64,000 nt of DNA. Origin: VRUE01 sp963762205 (GTDB taxonomy: Bacteria; Actinomycetota; Thermoleophilia; Solirubrobacterales; 70-9). The position numbers and the translations under genes are program-made. Positions 49,906-59,368 of this stretch are shown here, piece after piece (position 1 is the stretch's first letter; each line of letters opens with the position of its first letter). The notes under the pieces were generated by a model that searched no databases, was not told where the DNA came from, and saw only the letters and a program-made list of their open reading frames with translations. The DNA is taken from positions 496,001 to 560,000 of the forward strand of contig CAVXJZ010000003.1 in assembly GCA_963762205.1 (NCBI GenBank). The letters are read 5' to 3'.

Positions 49906-51549
49906 ATGGCTCACAAGGAGCTGAAGTTCAGCGAGGACGCCCGGGGCGCGCTCCAGGGCGGCGTCGACGCGGTCGCCGATGCGGTCAAGGTGACCCTTGG
50001 CCCGAAGGGGCGCTACGTCGTGCTCGACAAGAAGTTCGGCGCGCCGACGATCACCAACGACGGAGTCACCATCGCCCGCGAGATCGAGGTCGAGGACGTC
50101 TTCGAGAACCAGGGCGCCCAACTCGTCCGCGAGGTCGCCACGGCGACCAACGACGTAGCCGGCGACGGCACGACGACGGCGACGCTGCTGGCCCAGATCA
50201 TCGTCCGCCAGGGCCTCAAGAACGTGGCCGCCGGCGCCAACCCGCTGGCCCTGCGCCGCGGCATCGAGCAGGCGGTCGACGAGGTCGTCGAGAACCTGCG
50301 CGAGAAGCAGTCGAAGGAGGTCGCCGGCAAGGAGCAGATCGCCCGCGTCGCCGCGATCTCGGCCGGCGACGACGAGATCGGCAACGTGATCGCCGACGCG
50401 ATCGAGAAAGTCGGCAAAGACGGCGTCGTCAACGTCGAGGAGGGCCAGACCTTCGGCATGGAGCTGGAGTTCACCGAGGGGATGCAGTTCGACAAGGGCT
50501 ACATCTCCCCGTACATGGTCACCGACCAGGACAGCATGGAGGCCGTGCTGGAGGACCCCTACGTGCTGATCGCCAACCAGAAAATCGGCAACGTTCGAGA
50601 CATCCTGCCGGTGCTCGAGCAGGTCATGCAGGGCGGCAAGCCGCTGCTGATCGTCGCCGAGGACGTCGAGGGCGAATGCCTCGCGACCCTGGTCGTCAAC
50701 AAGCTGCGCGGCACCTTCACGGGCGTCGCGGTGAAGGCGCCGGGCTTCGGCGACCGTCGCAAGCGCATGCTCGAGGACATCGCGATCCTCACCGGCGGCG
50801 AGGTGATCACCGAGGAGATGGGCCTCAAACTCGAGAACACCCAGCTCGACCAGCTCGGCAAGGCGCGCCGCGTCGTCGTCTCCAAGGACACGACGACGAT
50901 CGTCGACGGTTCCGGCGACACGGCGGACATCAAGGGTCGGATCACCCAGATCAGCAAGGAGATCGAGAACACCGATTCCGACTTCGATCGCGAAAAGCTC
51001 CAGGAGCGCCTCGCGAAGCTTGCCGGGGGTGTCGCCGTGGTCAAGGTCGGCGCCGCCACCGAGACCGAGATGAAGGAGAAAAAGCACCGCGTCGAGGACG
51101 CCCTGCAGGCGACCCGGGCGGCGCTCGAGGAGGGTGTCGTGCCGGGCGGCGGCGTGGCGCTGCTGAACGCGCAGGACGGCCTCGACCCGACCAAGATCGG
51201 CGACGCCGACGAGCAGACGGGGGCGAGGATCATCCACCGCGCGCTCGAGGAGCCGGTCCGCCAGATCGCCGAGAACTCCGGCGAGGAGGGCTCGGTCGTC
51301 GTCAACAAGGTCCGCGAGCTGAAAGCCGGCGAAGGCCTCAACGCCGCGACCGGCGAGTACGGGGACCTGATCAAAGACGGCGTCATCGACCCGACCAAGG
51401 TGACCCGGTCGGCGCTCGAGAACGCCGCCTCTATCGCCAAGAACATCCTCGTAACCGAGGCGATCATCGCCGAGCCGCCGGAGGAGCCCGGCGCCGGCGG
51501 CGGCATGCCGGGCGGCGGCGGAATGCCCGACATGGGCGGGATGATGTAG
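49906..51549 (+). CDS. groEL: chaperonin GroEL
   Basis: A 547-residue Hsp60. VTLGPKGRYVVLDKKFG, TNDGVTIAREIEVED, the ATPase motif GDGTTTATLLAQ and GRITQISKEIENTDSDFDREK are canonical. The C-terminal tail is Gly/Met-rich (GGMPGGGGMPDMGGMM), the housekeeping type, not the His-rich tail of the second mycobacterial GroEL. AAGGAGG precedes the ATG. It folds proteins with GroES in the cytosol. Strong hairpins follow the stop. Confidence 0.98.
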   Translation: MAHKELKFSEDARGALQGGVDAVADAVKVTLGPKGRYVVLDKKFGAPTITNDGVTIAREIEVEDVFENQGAQLVREVATATNDVAGDGTTTATLLAQIIVRQGLKNVAAGANPLALRRGIEQAVDEVVENLREKQSKEVAGKEQIARVAAISAGDDEIGNVIADAIEKVGKDGVVNVEEGQTFGMELEFTEGMQFDKGYISPYMVTDQDSMEAVLEDPYVLIANQKIGNVRDILPVLEQVMQGGKPLLIVAEDVEGECLATLVVNKLRGTFTGVAVKAPGFGDRRKRMLEDIAILTGGEVITEEMGLKLENTQLDQLGKARRVVVSKDTTTIVDGSGDTADIKGRITQISKEIENTDSDFDREKLQERLAKLAGGVAVVKVGAATETEMKEKKHRVEDALQATRAALEEGVVPGGGVALLNAQDGLDPTKIGDADEQTGARIIHRALEEPVRQIAENSGEEGSVVVNKVRELKAGEGLNAATGEYGDLIKDGVIDPTKVTRSALENAASIAKNILVTEAIIAEPPEEPGAGGGMPGGGGMPDMGGMM

Positions 51550-51607
51550 GCACGCCGCCGGGCCGAGTCGGCCCAGGCGCCCCGGGCGACGATCTCGCCC
51601 GCGTATC

Positions 51608-51663
51608 CTCGCCTCAACAGGCGAGTGGCTTTCCGAGAGGCCCGGCGATCGCCGGGCCTCTCG
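51608..51663 (+). terminator. tandem hairpins downstream of groEL
   Basis: A 7-bp stem with a 4-base loop (51608-51625, CTCGCCT/AGGCGAG) is followed by a 30-base perfect palindrome (51634-51663, arms CGAGAGGCCCGGCGA and its complement). They begin about 60 bases after the groEL stop. No T tract follows, as is common for high-GC actinobacterial terminators. Confidence 0.6.
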
Positions 51664-51728
51664 TGTCTCAGCCCGGCACTCTCATCGCGCCACCCGCGTG
51701 CCCCGCCCGGCCATCCTCCCCACAATGA

Positions 51729-51782
51729 CCGCCGACGGGCCGAAAAACGAAGCCGGACCGCGTTTTTCGGCCCCGTCGGCGG
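51729..51782. repeat. palindromic repeat A at a convergent gene junction
   Basis: The arms 51729-51749 and 51761-51782 pair at 21 positions with one bulge around an 11-base loop. The arm ends in A5 (T5 on the other side). It abuts the stop codon of the minus-strand gene at 51783 and lies past groEL, so it could end transcription from both sides. The first 16 bases are identical to those of repeat B at 62814. Confidence 0.7.
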
Positions 51783-52934
51783 CTAGGGAGTGGGTGACGG
51801 TTCGACAGTGGGCGTCGCCGGTGGCGCCGGCGACTTCCCTTTGTTCGCCTTCTTCGGCAGCGGCGGCAGCGTGGCGGCGTTGTAATCGGCGTAGGCGAGG
51901 AAGCTCGCGCGGCGGATCTTCCTGCGGAGAGTGTTGGTCGTCCGCGGATACGCCCCGAGCGCGTAGGGGTTCCCCGTGTCGCCGAAGCCGCGGTAGTAGA
52001 CGAGCATCCGCACCCGTTTCCGCCTCACGGTCCAGGCGATCAGGCGCTTGACGAAGCGCGGGTCGTCCTCACCAGCGACGGCCCACTCCGTGAGCGAGAA
52101 GGGCTTGCCCCGCCAGTGCCTGCCGCGGAAGAAGCGGTTGAGGTCCTTCCAGACCGGATACTGCGAGTAGAGGTCGGTCCCGACCCAGTCGACGAAGCGC
52201 GCGCCCGGCCAGTAGTTGCCGGGGCCGTTGCCCCTGACCCGCGGCGAGCCGCCGGGCAGCGGGCTCCAGATCATGCTGACGGGCGCCGCCGGCAGGGCAG
52301 TCGGGTTTGGGCCCTTCGACCTCTTCAGCGGTGGTAGGCCGATGCGGGCGAGAGCGACGTTGAGCCCGGCCAGGGTCTGGCCACCGCGGACGATCAGCGC
52401 AATCCTCCGGAACGCCTGCTTGTACCAGCCCGCCGTGTGTTCGCCCCCTTTCCGGCTGCCGTCGCAGTTGACGGGCGACCAGGGGTTGAGGCAGCGATTG
52501 GGCTCGCCCAGCGGCCGGATGTAGGCGGGAGGCCCGTGGACGGCGAGGAAGTCGTTGAGCTGCAGCAGGTAGTCGTCGCCTCCGCCGAGCGCGATCTGCT
52601 GGGGAGTGATGATCTCGGCCAGGGTCTGGTCGTCGGCCGTCGAGATGTGCAGGATCGGCCGGGTGGCGGTCTCGCGCCAGCGTTCGTACGCCGCGTTGAG
52701 GCTGTTGCCCCAGGGGTGGAAGGTCTGCAGCAGGGCGGGATGCTTGCGCACGTAGTAGCCGAACTCGTTGAACTCGGCCGTGCTGCCACGGTCGCTGACG
52801 CCGAAGAAGACGTTCGGCTTGGGCGGGACGAGGGTCAGTGCCGGCGCGGTCGCCGGGCCGAGCGCCATCGCCGAGACGAAGGCGGCGAGGGCCGCCCAGG
52901 GGCGCAGCGAGCGCCTAGGCCTCCTCCAGGACAT
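51783..52934 (-). CDS. secreted glycoside hydrolase-like protein (GH26/clan GH-A type)
   Basis: A 383-residue protein with a signal peptide (basic RRPRRSL start, hydrophobic 13-32). It has TIM-barrel features: FGVSDRGSTAEFNEF near the first strand, AYIRPLGEPNRC with Glu144 as the likely acid/base, and FSLTEWAVAGEDDPRF with Glu283 as the likely nucleophile. Spacing and motifs resemble GH26 or related clan GH-A enzymes. The C-terminus is Pro/Lys-rich. Its 5' end overlaps the upstream NmrA-like gene by 20 bases, so the two are probably co-transcribed. It may act on the organism's own or environmental glycans. Confidence 0.7.
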   Translation of the reverse strand: MSWRRPRRSLRPWAALAAFVSAMALGPATAPALTLVPPKPNVFFGVSDRGSTAEFNEFGYYVRKHPALLQTFHPWGNSLNAAYERWRETATRPILHISTADDQTLAEIITPQQIALGGGDDYLLQLNDFLAVHGPPAYIRPLGEPNRCLNPWSPVNCDGSRKGGEHTAGWYKQAFRRIALIVRGGQTLAGLNVALARIGLPPLKRSKGPNPTALPAAPVSMIWSPLPGGSPRVRGNGPGNYWPGARFVDWVGTDLYSQYPVWKDLNRFFRGRHWRGKPFSLTEWAVAGEDDPRFVKRLIAWTVRRKRVRMLVYYRGFGDTGNPYALGAYPRTTNTLRRKIRRASFLAYADYNAATLPPLPKKANKGKSPAPPATPTVEPSPTP

Positions 52935-53796
52935 CGCTCATCCTCCTCGGCTCGACTCCGAGTGCATTGGCATCGGTGGTACCGCGTTCGGTGGTCATCG
53001 AAACCTCCATCAGCTCCGCCTCCTCCCACGTTGCAAACACGGACTCGCCGAAAAGGGAGCGCGTCGCAAGCAGGCCCGCGCGGACCAGGCCGAGTGGCAG
53101 GTGGACCAGCGGACGGGGCCGGCCGGCGGCGCGGCTGACCAGATCCGACATGCCGTCGTAGGTGAGCGTCTCGGGCCCCGCCAGCTCGTATCGGCCCCCG
53201 CCGCCCCCGGCGAGCGCCGCGACCACGCAGCGGGCGGCGTCGGCCGCCCAGATCGGCTGGAAGCGCGCCGTCCCCTTCCCGGACACCGGCATGACCGGCA
53301 GGAATGAGAACCGCCGCAGGAGCGTCACCCACGGGTCGGAGCGGTCGTACACGATCGAGGGGGCGAAGACGATCGACTCGAGCTGGGAGGACTCGACCGC
53401 CCGCTCGGCCAGCCACTTGGCGCGGAAGAACCGCGTGCGCTGGGCGGCGGAGGCGTTGAGGGCACTGAAGAAGACGAAGCGGCGGACGCCGCTGCGCTCG
53501 GCCGCGCGCAGCAGGCGCACGGTGGCGAGGCCGTTCAGCTCCTCGATCCGGTGATGGGGCTGGTCGCGGATCGTCGCCGCAAGGTGGACGACGGTGTCGA
53601 CCCCGCGCAGCGCCTGGCGGACGAGATAGGGATCTGACATCTCGCCGAGGTCGCCGAGCGCGATCTGCACGTCTACCCGCCGATCCCCGAGGCGCCGCGG
53701 CTCGCGCACCAGACAGCGGACCTCCTCGCCCTCCGCAAGCAAAAGCGGCAGCAGGCGGGATCCGATGCTTCCGGTTGCCCCTGTCAGCAGCAGCAT
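52915..53796 (-). CDS. NAD(P)-binding NmrA-like atypical SDR protein
   Basis: A 293-residue protein from ATG at 53796. LLLTGATGSIGSRLLPLLL is the dinucleotide motif, VHLAATIRDQP and FVFFSALNASAAQRTRFFRAK (without the YxxxK pair) place it with NmrA/complex I NDUFA9-like SDRs that bind NAD(P)H as sensors or quinone-biosynthesis partners. An in-frame extension upstream to 53964 runs over the ferredoxin promoter and is rejected. It is divergent from ferredoxin; TAAAAT at 53811 lies between the two. Confidence 0.8.
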   Translation of the reverse strand: MLLLTGATGSIGSRLLPLLLAEGEEVRCLVREPRRLGDRRVDVQIALGDLGEMSDPYLVRQALRGVDTVVHLAATIRDQPHHRIEELNGLATVRLLRAAERSGVRRFVFFSALNASAAQRTRFFRAKWLAERAVESSQLESIVFAPSIVYDRSDPWVTLLRRFSFLPVMPVSGKGTARFQPIWAADAARCVVAALAGGGGGRYELAGPETLTYDGMSDLVSRAAGRPRPLVHLPLGLVRAGLLATRSLFGESVFATWEEAELMEVSMTTERGTTDANALGVEPRRMSDVLEEA

Positions 53797-53810
53797 CGGC
53801 ACATCATCCC

Positions 53811-53816
53811 TAAAAT
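53811..53816 (+). promoter_or_regulatory. -10 element of the ferredoxin gene
   Basis: TAAAAT is a near-consensus -10. Transcription would begin near 53823, giving a leader of about 60 bases with AGGAGA before the ATG at 53884. It differs from the leaderless arrangement of many neighbours. Confidence 0.5.
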
Positions 53817-53883
53817 GTCCGCTCGCGCCGGCGGGGGATGCTTCGCGGCGCACTGCAAAGACGACCCAGGAGACAAGGCCCCA

Positions 53884-54156
53884 ATGACCTACGTGATCGC
53901 CGAGCCGTGCATCGGCACCAAGGACAACTCGTGTGTCGAGGTTTGCCCGGTGGACTGCATCCACCCGACCCCGGACGAGCCCGATTACGACTCGGTCGAG
54001 ATGCTCTACATCGATCCCGACGAGTGCATCGACTGCGATGCCTGTGTCGAGGCCTGCCCGGTCGACGCCTGCTTCGCCGAGGACCAGCTCCCCGCCGAGT
54101 GGGCCAAATACGCAGAGGTCAACGCCGAGTACTACAAGAGCAAGAGCGCGGCCTAG
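53884..54156 (+). CDS. fdxA: 7Fe-type ferredoxin (FdxA-like)
   Basis: A 90-residue protein. MTYVIAEPCIGTKDNSCVEV holds the first cluster cysteines (Cys9, 17, 21 and 25; C-x7-C-x3-C), the 3Fe-4S type, and CIDCDACVEACPVDAC (Cys48, 51, 54, 58) binds 4Fe-4S. A longer in-frame start at 53815 exists, but the AGGAGA ribosome site and the family's length support 53884. It carries electrons in the cytosol. It is followed 5 bases later by an acyl-CoA dehydrogenase with TTG start. Confidence 0.93.
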   Translation: MTYVIAEPCIGTKDNSCVEVCPVDCIHPTPDEPDYDSVEMLYIDPDECIDCDACVEACPVDACFAEDQLPAEWAKYAEVNAEYYKSKSAA

Positions 54157-54161
54157 CGGCG

Positions 54162-55307
54162 TTGGCCGCCACCTACGAGATCCCGCAGGAGTCCCGCGAC
54201 CTGCGGGACATGGTGCGTCGGCTCGCGCAGGAGAAGATCGCTCCGCGGGCCGGTGAGATCGATCGCCAGGGCGAGTATCCCTGGGACGTGCGCGAGCTGC
54301 TCGCCGAGCACGACATCCTCGGCCTGCCCTTCCCCGAGTCCTACGGCGGAACGGGCACCGGCACCCTGGTCCTGCAGATGGCGGTCGAGGAGATCGCCAA
54401 GGCCTGCGCCTCCTCGGCCCTGATCCTGATGATCCAGGAGCTCGGCACCCTGCCGATCCAGCTCTTCGGCTCGGATGAGCTGAAGCAGCGCTTCCTGCCC
54501 AAGTGCGCGGCCGGCGAGTGGTCGCCCGCCTTCGCGCTCTCCGAGCCGGAGGCCGGGAGCGACCCCGCCTCGATGCGGACCACCGCCGTCCGCGACGGCG
54601 ACGAGTGGGTGATCAACGGCCAGAAGAACTGGATCACCAACGCCTCGATCGCCGACTTCTACGTCGTCTTCGCGATCACCGATCGGGAGAACAGGCGGAT
54701 CAGCGCCTTCGTCGTCGAGAAGGAGCGCGAGGGGTTCGACCCCGGCAAGCTCGAGCACAAGCTCGGGATCAAGGGCTCGCCCACCGGCTCGCCGACCTTC
54801 ACCGACGTGCGCGTCCCGCAGGAGAACCTCGTCGGGACCGAGGGCAAGGGCCTCGGGGTCGCGCTCGGGACGTTGGAGCGGACGCGCCTCGGCGCGGCGG
54901 CGCAGGCGGTCGGGATCGCCCAGGGCGCGACCGACTACGCCAACGAGTACGCGAAGGAGCGGATCGCCTTCGGCAAGCCGATCAACAATCTGCAGGCGAT
55001 CCAGTTCAAGCTCGCCGACATGGAGACCGGCACCGCGGCGGCCCGCGAGCTCCTCTACAAGGCCTGCTCGATGGCCGACATGCCGGAGCGGCCCGCCGAC
55101 CTCGGCAAGTGGACCTCGATGGCCAAGCTCTTCGCCTCCGACAACGCGATGCGGGTCACGGTCGAGGCGATCCAGGTGCTGGGCGGGTACGGCTACGTCA
55201 ACGAGTACCCGGTCGAGCGCATGCTGCGCGACGCCAAGATCACTCAGATCTACGAGGGCACGAACGAGATTCAGCGCGTCGTCATCGCGCGCGCGATGGG
55301 CGCCTAG
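54162..55307 (+). CDS. acyl-CoA dehydrogenase
   Basis: A 381-residue flavoprotein. FALSEPEAGSDPASM and WVINGQKNWITNASIADFYV bind FAD and the acyl-CoA, VLGGYGYVNEYPVERM and QIYEGTNEIQRVVIARAMG give the C-terminal signature, with the Glu of YEGT as the catalytic base in short/medium-chain members. TTG at 54162 fits the typical N-terminus and the 5-base gap from the ferredoxin gene; the open frame upstream runs through that gene. It oxidises acyl-CoA in the first step of beta-oxidation or branched amino-acid breakdown, passing electrons to ETF. It converges on mrp. Confidence 0.93.
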   Translation: MAATYEIPQESRDLRDMVRRLAQEKIAPRAGEIDRQGEYPWDVRELLAEHDILGLPFPESYGGTGTGTLVLQMAVEEIAKACASSALILMIQELGTLPIQLFGSDELKQRFLPKCAAGEWSPAFALSEPEAGSDPASMRTTAVRDGDEWVINGQKNWITNASIADFYVVFAITDRENRRISAFVVEKEREGFDPGKLEHKLGIKGSPTGSPTFTDVRVPQENLVGTEGKGLGVALGTLERTRLGAAAQAVGIAQGATDYANEYAKERIAFGKPINNLQAIQFKLADMETGTAAARELLYKACSMADMPERPADLGKWTSMAKLFASDNAMRVTVEAIQVLGGYGYVNEYPVERMLRDAKITQIYEGTNEIQRVVIARAMGA

Positions 55308-55313
55308 CGGCGC

Positions 55314-56453
55314 CTACGCCATCGGTAGCGGCGTGCCGCCGACCGCCGGCGGCTCGGCGGACGCCGGCGTCGCCTGCAGCACCGGAAGCTCCTGCGGGGT
55401 GGCGGCGACGATGCCGCGGGCGGCCTGCCGGATCGCCTGCGAGGCGGGTGAGTCGGGCTCCGCCGTGACCAGCGGCGTGCCGGAGTCCGCGTGCTCGCGC
55501 AGCGGCTCGGAGAGCGGCACCTTGCCGAGCAGTGGGATCTCGAGCTCGTCGGCGAGCAGCTGGCCGCCGCCCTCGCCGAAGATCGTGAAGCGCTCCCCGT
55601 CGGGCGTGGTGAAGCCGGACATGTTCTCGATCGCCCCGAGCAGCTCGAGGTCGAATTTCTTCGCCATCTCGGCGCCGCGCTTGGCGACCGACTGGGCGGC
55701 CGGCTGCGGCGTGGTCACGATCAGGAACTTCGCCTGCGGGAGCAGCTGGGCGAGGGTCATCGAGACGTCGCCGGTTCCCGGCGGGAGGTCGAGCAGCAGG
55801 TACTCGAGCTCGCCCCAGGCGACGTCCTCGAGGAACTGCTGGATCGCTTTGTGGAGCATCGGCCCGCGCCAGACCACGGCGGCGTTCTCCTCGACGAAGA
55901 AGCCGATCGACATCACCTTCACCCCGCCGGCCGCCTCGAGAGGGAGGATCTTGCGCTCGGCGTTGACCTCCGGTTTGCGGTTGACGCCGAGCATGCGCGG
56001 GATCGAGTAGCCGTAGACGTCGCAGTCGAGGGCGCCGCTCGGGTGACCTTCGGCGGTCAGCGCCGCGGCGAGGTTGGCGGTCATCGTCGACTTGCCCACA
56101 CCGCCCTTGCCCGAGGCGACGCAGATCACGTTCTTGACCTGGGCGAGCGCGCCCTCCGGCAGCTTGCCGCGGCCGAGCGTCTGCTGCAGGTCGCCCTTCT
56201 CCTCGTCGGAGAGGACGTCGAAGCCGACCGCGACCTCGGTCACCCCGTCGAGCTCGGAGACCTGCTTCGCGACCGCCTGTTCGAAATGGGAGCGGATCGG
56301 ACAGCCGGCGGTGGTCAGCGAGACGACCACCTCGACCCGGCCGTCGTCCCTGATCTCGATCGAGCGCACCATGCCCAGCTCGACGATCGAGCGGCGCAGC
56401 TCGGGGTCGATCACGGCCCGCAGCTTCTCGGTGATCTGCTCCTTGGTCGGCAT
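55314..56453 (-). CDS. apbC: Mrp/ApbC/NBP35 P-loop iron-sulfur carrier ATPase
   Basis: A 379-residue protein. Residues 1-85 are a MIP18/DUF59 domain (IDPELRRSIVELGMVRSI, LTTAGCPIRSHFEQ with one Cys). Then GKGGVGKSTMTANLA (deviant Walker A), VWRGPMLHKAIQQFLEDVAWG and LLLDLPPGTGDVSMTLAQ are strict Mrp motifs. The CxxC usually found after ENMSGF is absent (TTPDGERFTIFGEGGG), as I recall for other actinobacterial Mrp proteins, so cluster binding may differ. It is thought to load Fe-S clusters on target proteins. ATG at 56453 excludes an arginine-rich upstream extension. Confidence 0.92.
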   Translation of the reverse strand: MPTKEQITEKLRAVIDPELRRSIVELGMVRSIEIRDDGRVEVVVSLTTAGCPIRSHFEQAVAKQVSELDGVTEVAVGFDVLSDEEKGDLQQTLGRGKLPEGALAQVKNVICVASGKGGVGKSTMTANLAAALTAEGHPSGALDCDVYGYSIPRMLGVNRKPEVNAERKILPLEAAGGVKVMSIGFFVEENAAVVWRGPMLHKAIQQFLEDVAWGELEYLLLDLPPGTGDVSMTLAQLLPQAKFLIVTTPQPAAQSVAKRGAEMAKKFDLELLGAIENMSGFTTPDGERFTIFGEGGGQLLADELEIPLLGKVPLSEPLREHADSGTPLVTAEPDSPASQAIRQAARGIVAATPQELPVLQATPASAEPPAVGGTPLPMA

Positions 56454-56574
56454 CGGCCCATTCTCGCAAAGCGGCGCAGCCGGACGTGTCGAGGGGGGGA
56501 CGCGACCGTGAGGGGGGAGAGATCGCGCCGCCAGGCCCTTAGGGCCTCCGATGCCGTCGAGCGAAGGAGGATCC

Positions 56575-58862
56575 ATGTCGGGAACGCGGGGAGGTCGCGG
56601 CCGTATCGTCGCGATGGGAATCGGGCTGGCCCTGGTGCTGCTCCTGGTCGGGGCGGGCGAGGCGAGGGCCGGCAAGTACGCGGTCGCGCAGTGCGGCTGG
56701 CACCTCGGATCCGATGCGGCCTGGGCGGACACGACCGGCGGCGCCAAGTTTCGGCCCGATTCCTACTGCGCGACGCCGGCGGCCGCCGATCCCTTCGACG
56801 GTGCCCACCTGAAGAGCTTCACGCGCGCCGGCCAGCAGACGGTCTCCGGCACACGCTTCGCGCGCTGGCGCTGGACGGCGCCGCCCGGAACCGGCATCGT
56901 CCAGGTGCGCGGCACCTGGTGGCACGCGCTCCACGACGGCCTCGAGCAGCGGCTCGGCACCGACGGTGGCGACGGCGGCTTCGCCCCGTTCGCAACCGCC
57001 GCCTCGACCGACGTCACCCTGCGCGACTTCGTCGCCGGCTTCTCCCCTCCGCAGCGCGCCTTCGAAGACCGCCTGCTCTGCGCTCGCGGCGAGAGCAGGT
57101 GGTGCAGCCTCGAACCCGGCTCCTGGTCGGGCCTGAGAGCCCTGACGATCACCGTCGAGGACGACTCTCCTCCGGCCGCGGGCCTGGCCGGCGGCCTGCT
57201 TGCCGGCGGCTGGCAGCGGGGCAGTCGCGAGATCGGCTTCTGGGCCGGCGAGCTCGGCGGGGGCGCCCGCTTCGCCGAGACGATGGTCGACGGCGCCCGC
57301 GTCAACCTGACCGAGTACCCCTGCGCGAAGGCGCTGATCGGGGGCGAGTGGCGAGCGACCCAGATGCAGCCCTGCCCGCTCGGCCCCTCGGGCAGCGCGG
57401 TCGTCGACACGACGCGCTTCAGCGACGGCCCCCACGCGGTCAATCACTGCGTTACCGATTTCGCCGGCAACCTCGGCTGCACGGCGTCGAGGACGGTTGC
57501 GGTCGACAACAACCCACCGGCTCATCCGCGGTCGGCCCACACCGAGGGAGGGGACGGCTGGCGCCGCGTCAACGACTTCGACGTCGCCTGGGACAACCCC
57601 GACCAGGGGCCGGCCAGCCCGATCTGGGGCGCCTACTGGCGGATCACCGGCGGCGCCGGCTACGACAGCGGCGTCGGCTTCGCCGGCGGGCGCGACATCG
57701 CCTCGCTCCCGAACCGCTCGCTGCCCGCTCCGGGCCAGTATGTCCTTCGCCTCTGGCTTCGCGACGAAGCGGGGAACGATGCGCCGGCGACGGCGGTTGA
57801 GGTGCCGCTTCGCCTGGACAACGTCGCGCCCGGAGTCGCCTTCGCGGCCGACAGCGGGCCCGGCTTCCCGGATTCGATCCGCGCCGATATCCACGACGAG
57901 CATTCGGGCCCGGCCGGGGGCGAGCTCCGCTACCGGCGCCTGGGGACCGATTCGTGGTCCGATCTCTCCGCCCGCTTCGTCAGCGGCGAGGGCCTCCGGA
58001 TCGCAGCTCGTCGCCCGCCTCCCCGAGTCGCTCCCGCCGGGCATCTACGTCTTTCGAGCCGAGGCGGCGGACGCGGCCGGCAACTCCGCCGCGACGACGC
58101 GTCGCGCCGACGGGACCGAGATGACCCTGCGCAAGCCGGTCGCCGGCGCCGGCGCAGCGCGGCCAGGGGGATGGCGGCGGCGGGAGGGCCGGGCGGGGAG
58201 GGGCCGTCGCGCGCGGCAAGACCCGCATCTTCGCCCGCCTGCGCTGGCGCCGCAGGCGCGGGACCTCGGTGACGGTGCCCTTCGGCGCCCGCGCGGTCCT
58301 CAGCGGACGCCTCGTCGACGCCGACGGCGCCGGCCTCCGTGGCCGGCGGATCAGGGTCGCCGCGAGGTCCTCGCGCGGAGCCCTGTCCCCGACCTCCTTC
58401 GCCTCGGTGAGGACCGGCCCCCACGGGGGCTTCCGCCTCGAGATGCGCGCCGGGCCGTCGCGCAAGCTCACCGTTCTCTTCCGGGGGGAGAGGAGGCTGA
58501 GGCGCGCCCGCCGCGCGCGACTCTCCCTGCGGGTGCGGGGCGGGGTCGTCTTTCACGCCGCCCCCGCCTCCCTGCGCACGGGCGAGGCGGTCCGGCTCTG
58601 GGGCCGGGTCCGGGCCCAGGGCGCTCCCCTGCCGCGCCGCGGCAAGCTGGTCGCCGTGCAGTACCGGGAGGCGGCGACCGGGCGCTGGCGACCGGTGCTC
58701 GTCACCCGCAGCGATCACAGCGGGCACTTCAGCGCCCGCTACCGCTTCCGCTACGTCAGCGGCAGCGCCCGCATCCGGCTGCGGGCGGTGGCGCTGCCCG
58801 AGGAGCGCTGGCCCTACGCGCCCGGCGCCTCGCGGCCGCGCCTGGTCAGGGTCAGTGGCTGA
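56575..58862 (+). pseudogene. secreted Ig-like/carboxypeptidase-regulatory-like surface protein, split by two frameshifts
   Basis: ATG at 56575 is preceded by AAGGAGG and begins a signal peptide (IVAMGIGLALVLLLVGAGEARA). The first frame runs through beta-rich Ig-like repeats (TVAVDNNPPAHPRS, LDNVAPGVAF). It is lost at about 57998-58000, where SQLVARLPESLPPGIYVFRAE continues in the next frame; a second switch in G-runs near 58160-58200 leads to GKTRIFARLRWRR and then to VPFGARAVLSGRLVDADGAG, ending at 58862. The rejoined protein is about 760 residues with C-terminal CarboxypepD_reg-like domains. Coding signal is intact throughout, so assembly indels are likely. Function is unknown; probably cell-surface. 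Confidence 0.7.
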
Positions 58863-58903
58863 GGGGGCCGCGCGGCCGCCGGAGATCGATAGGGTGGGCG
58901 GCG

Positions 58904-59362
58904 ATGTCGCAGGCGACCTTGCAGACCAACGCCGGCCCGATCGTGATCGAGCTGCACGACGAGGACGCGCCGAAGACCGTCGAGAACTTCCGCAAGCTGG
59001 CCGGCGACGGGTTCTACGACGACCTCAACTTCCACCGGGTGATCCCGGACTTCATGATCCAGGGCGGCTGCCCCGAGGGCACCGGCCGCGGCGGGCCCGG
59101 CTACACCTTCGAGGACGAGTTCAACGACCACAAGATCGTCCGCGGGGCGCTGGCGATGGCGAACGCCGGGCCGAACACAAACGGCTCGCAGTTCTTCATC
59201 GTCACCACCGAGGCCGCCTCCTGGCTCGACGGCAAGCACACCGTGTTCGGCGCGGTCGTCGACGGCATGGACGCGGTCGACGCGATCGAGTCGGTCCCGA
59301 CCGATGGCTCCGACCGGCCGGTGGAGCCGCAGAAGATCGAACGCGTCGACCTCTCCGACTAG
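58904..59362 (+). CDS. ppiA: peptidyl-prolyl cis-trans isomerase, cyclophilin type
   Basis: A 152-residue cyclophilin. LQTNAGPIVIELHDEDAPKT, YDDLNFHRVIPDFMIQGGCP (active-site Arg and Phe), RGALAMANAGPNTNGSQFFI and WLDGKHTVFG are canonical. It has no signal peptide, so it is cytosolic. TAGGGT lies 8 bases before the ATG at 58904, implying leaderless expression; the long open frame upstream belongs to the shifted frame of the previous gene. It speeds proline isomerisation during folding. Confidence 0.95.
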   Translation: MSQATLQTNAGPIVIELHDEDAPKTVENFRKLAGDGFYDDLNFHRVIPDFMIQGGCPEGTGRGGPGYTFEDEFNDHKIVRGALAMANAGPNTNGSQFFIVTTEAASWLDGKHTVFGAVVDGMDAVDAIESVPTDGSDRPVEPQKIERVDLSD

Positions 59363-59368
59363 GCGCTC

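Noticed and set aside
56460..56570. G-rich stretch before the surface protein gene as a riboswitch
   Set aside because: Only short G-runs and a good ribosome site are visible; no known riboswitch core could be recognised.
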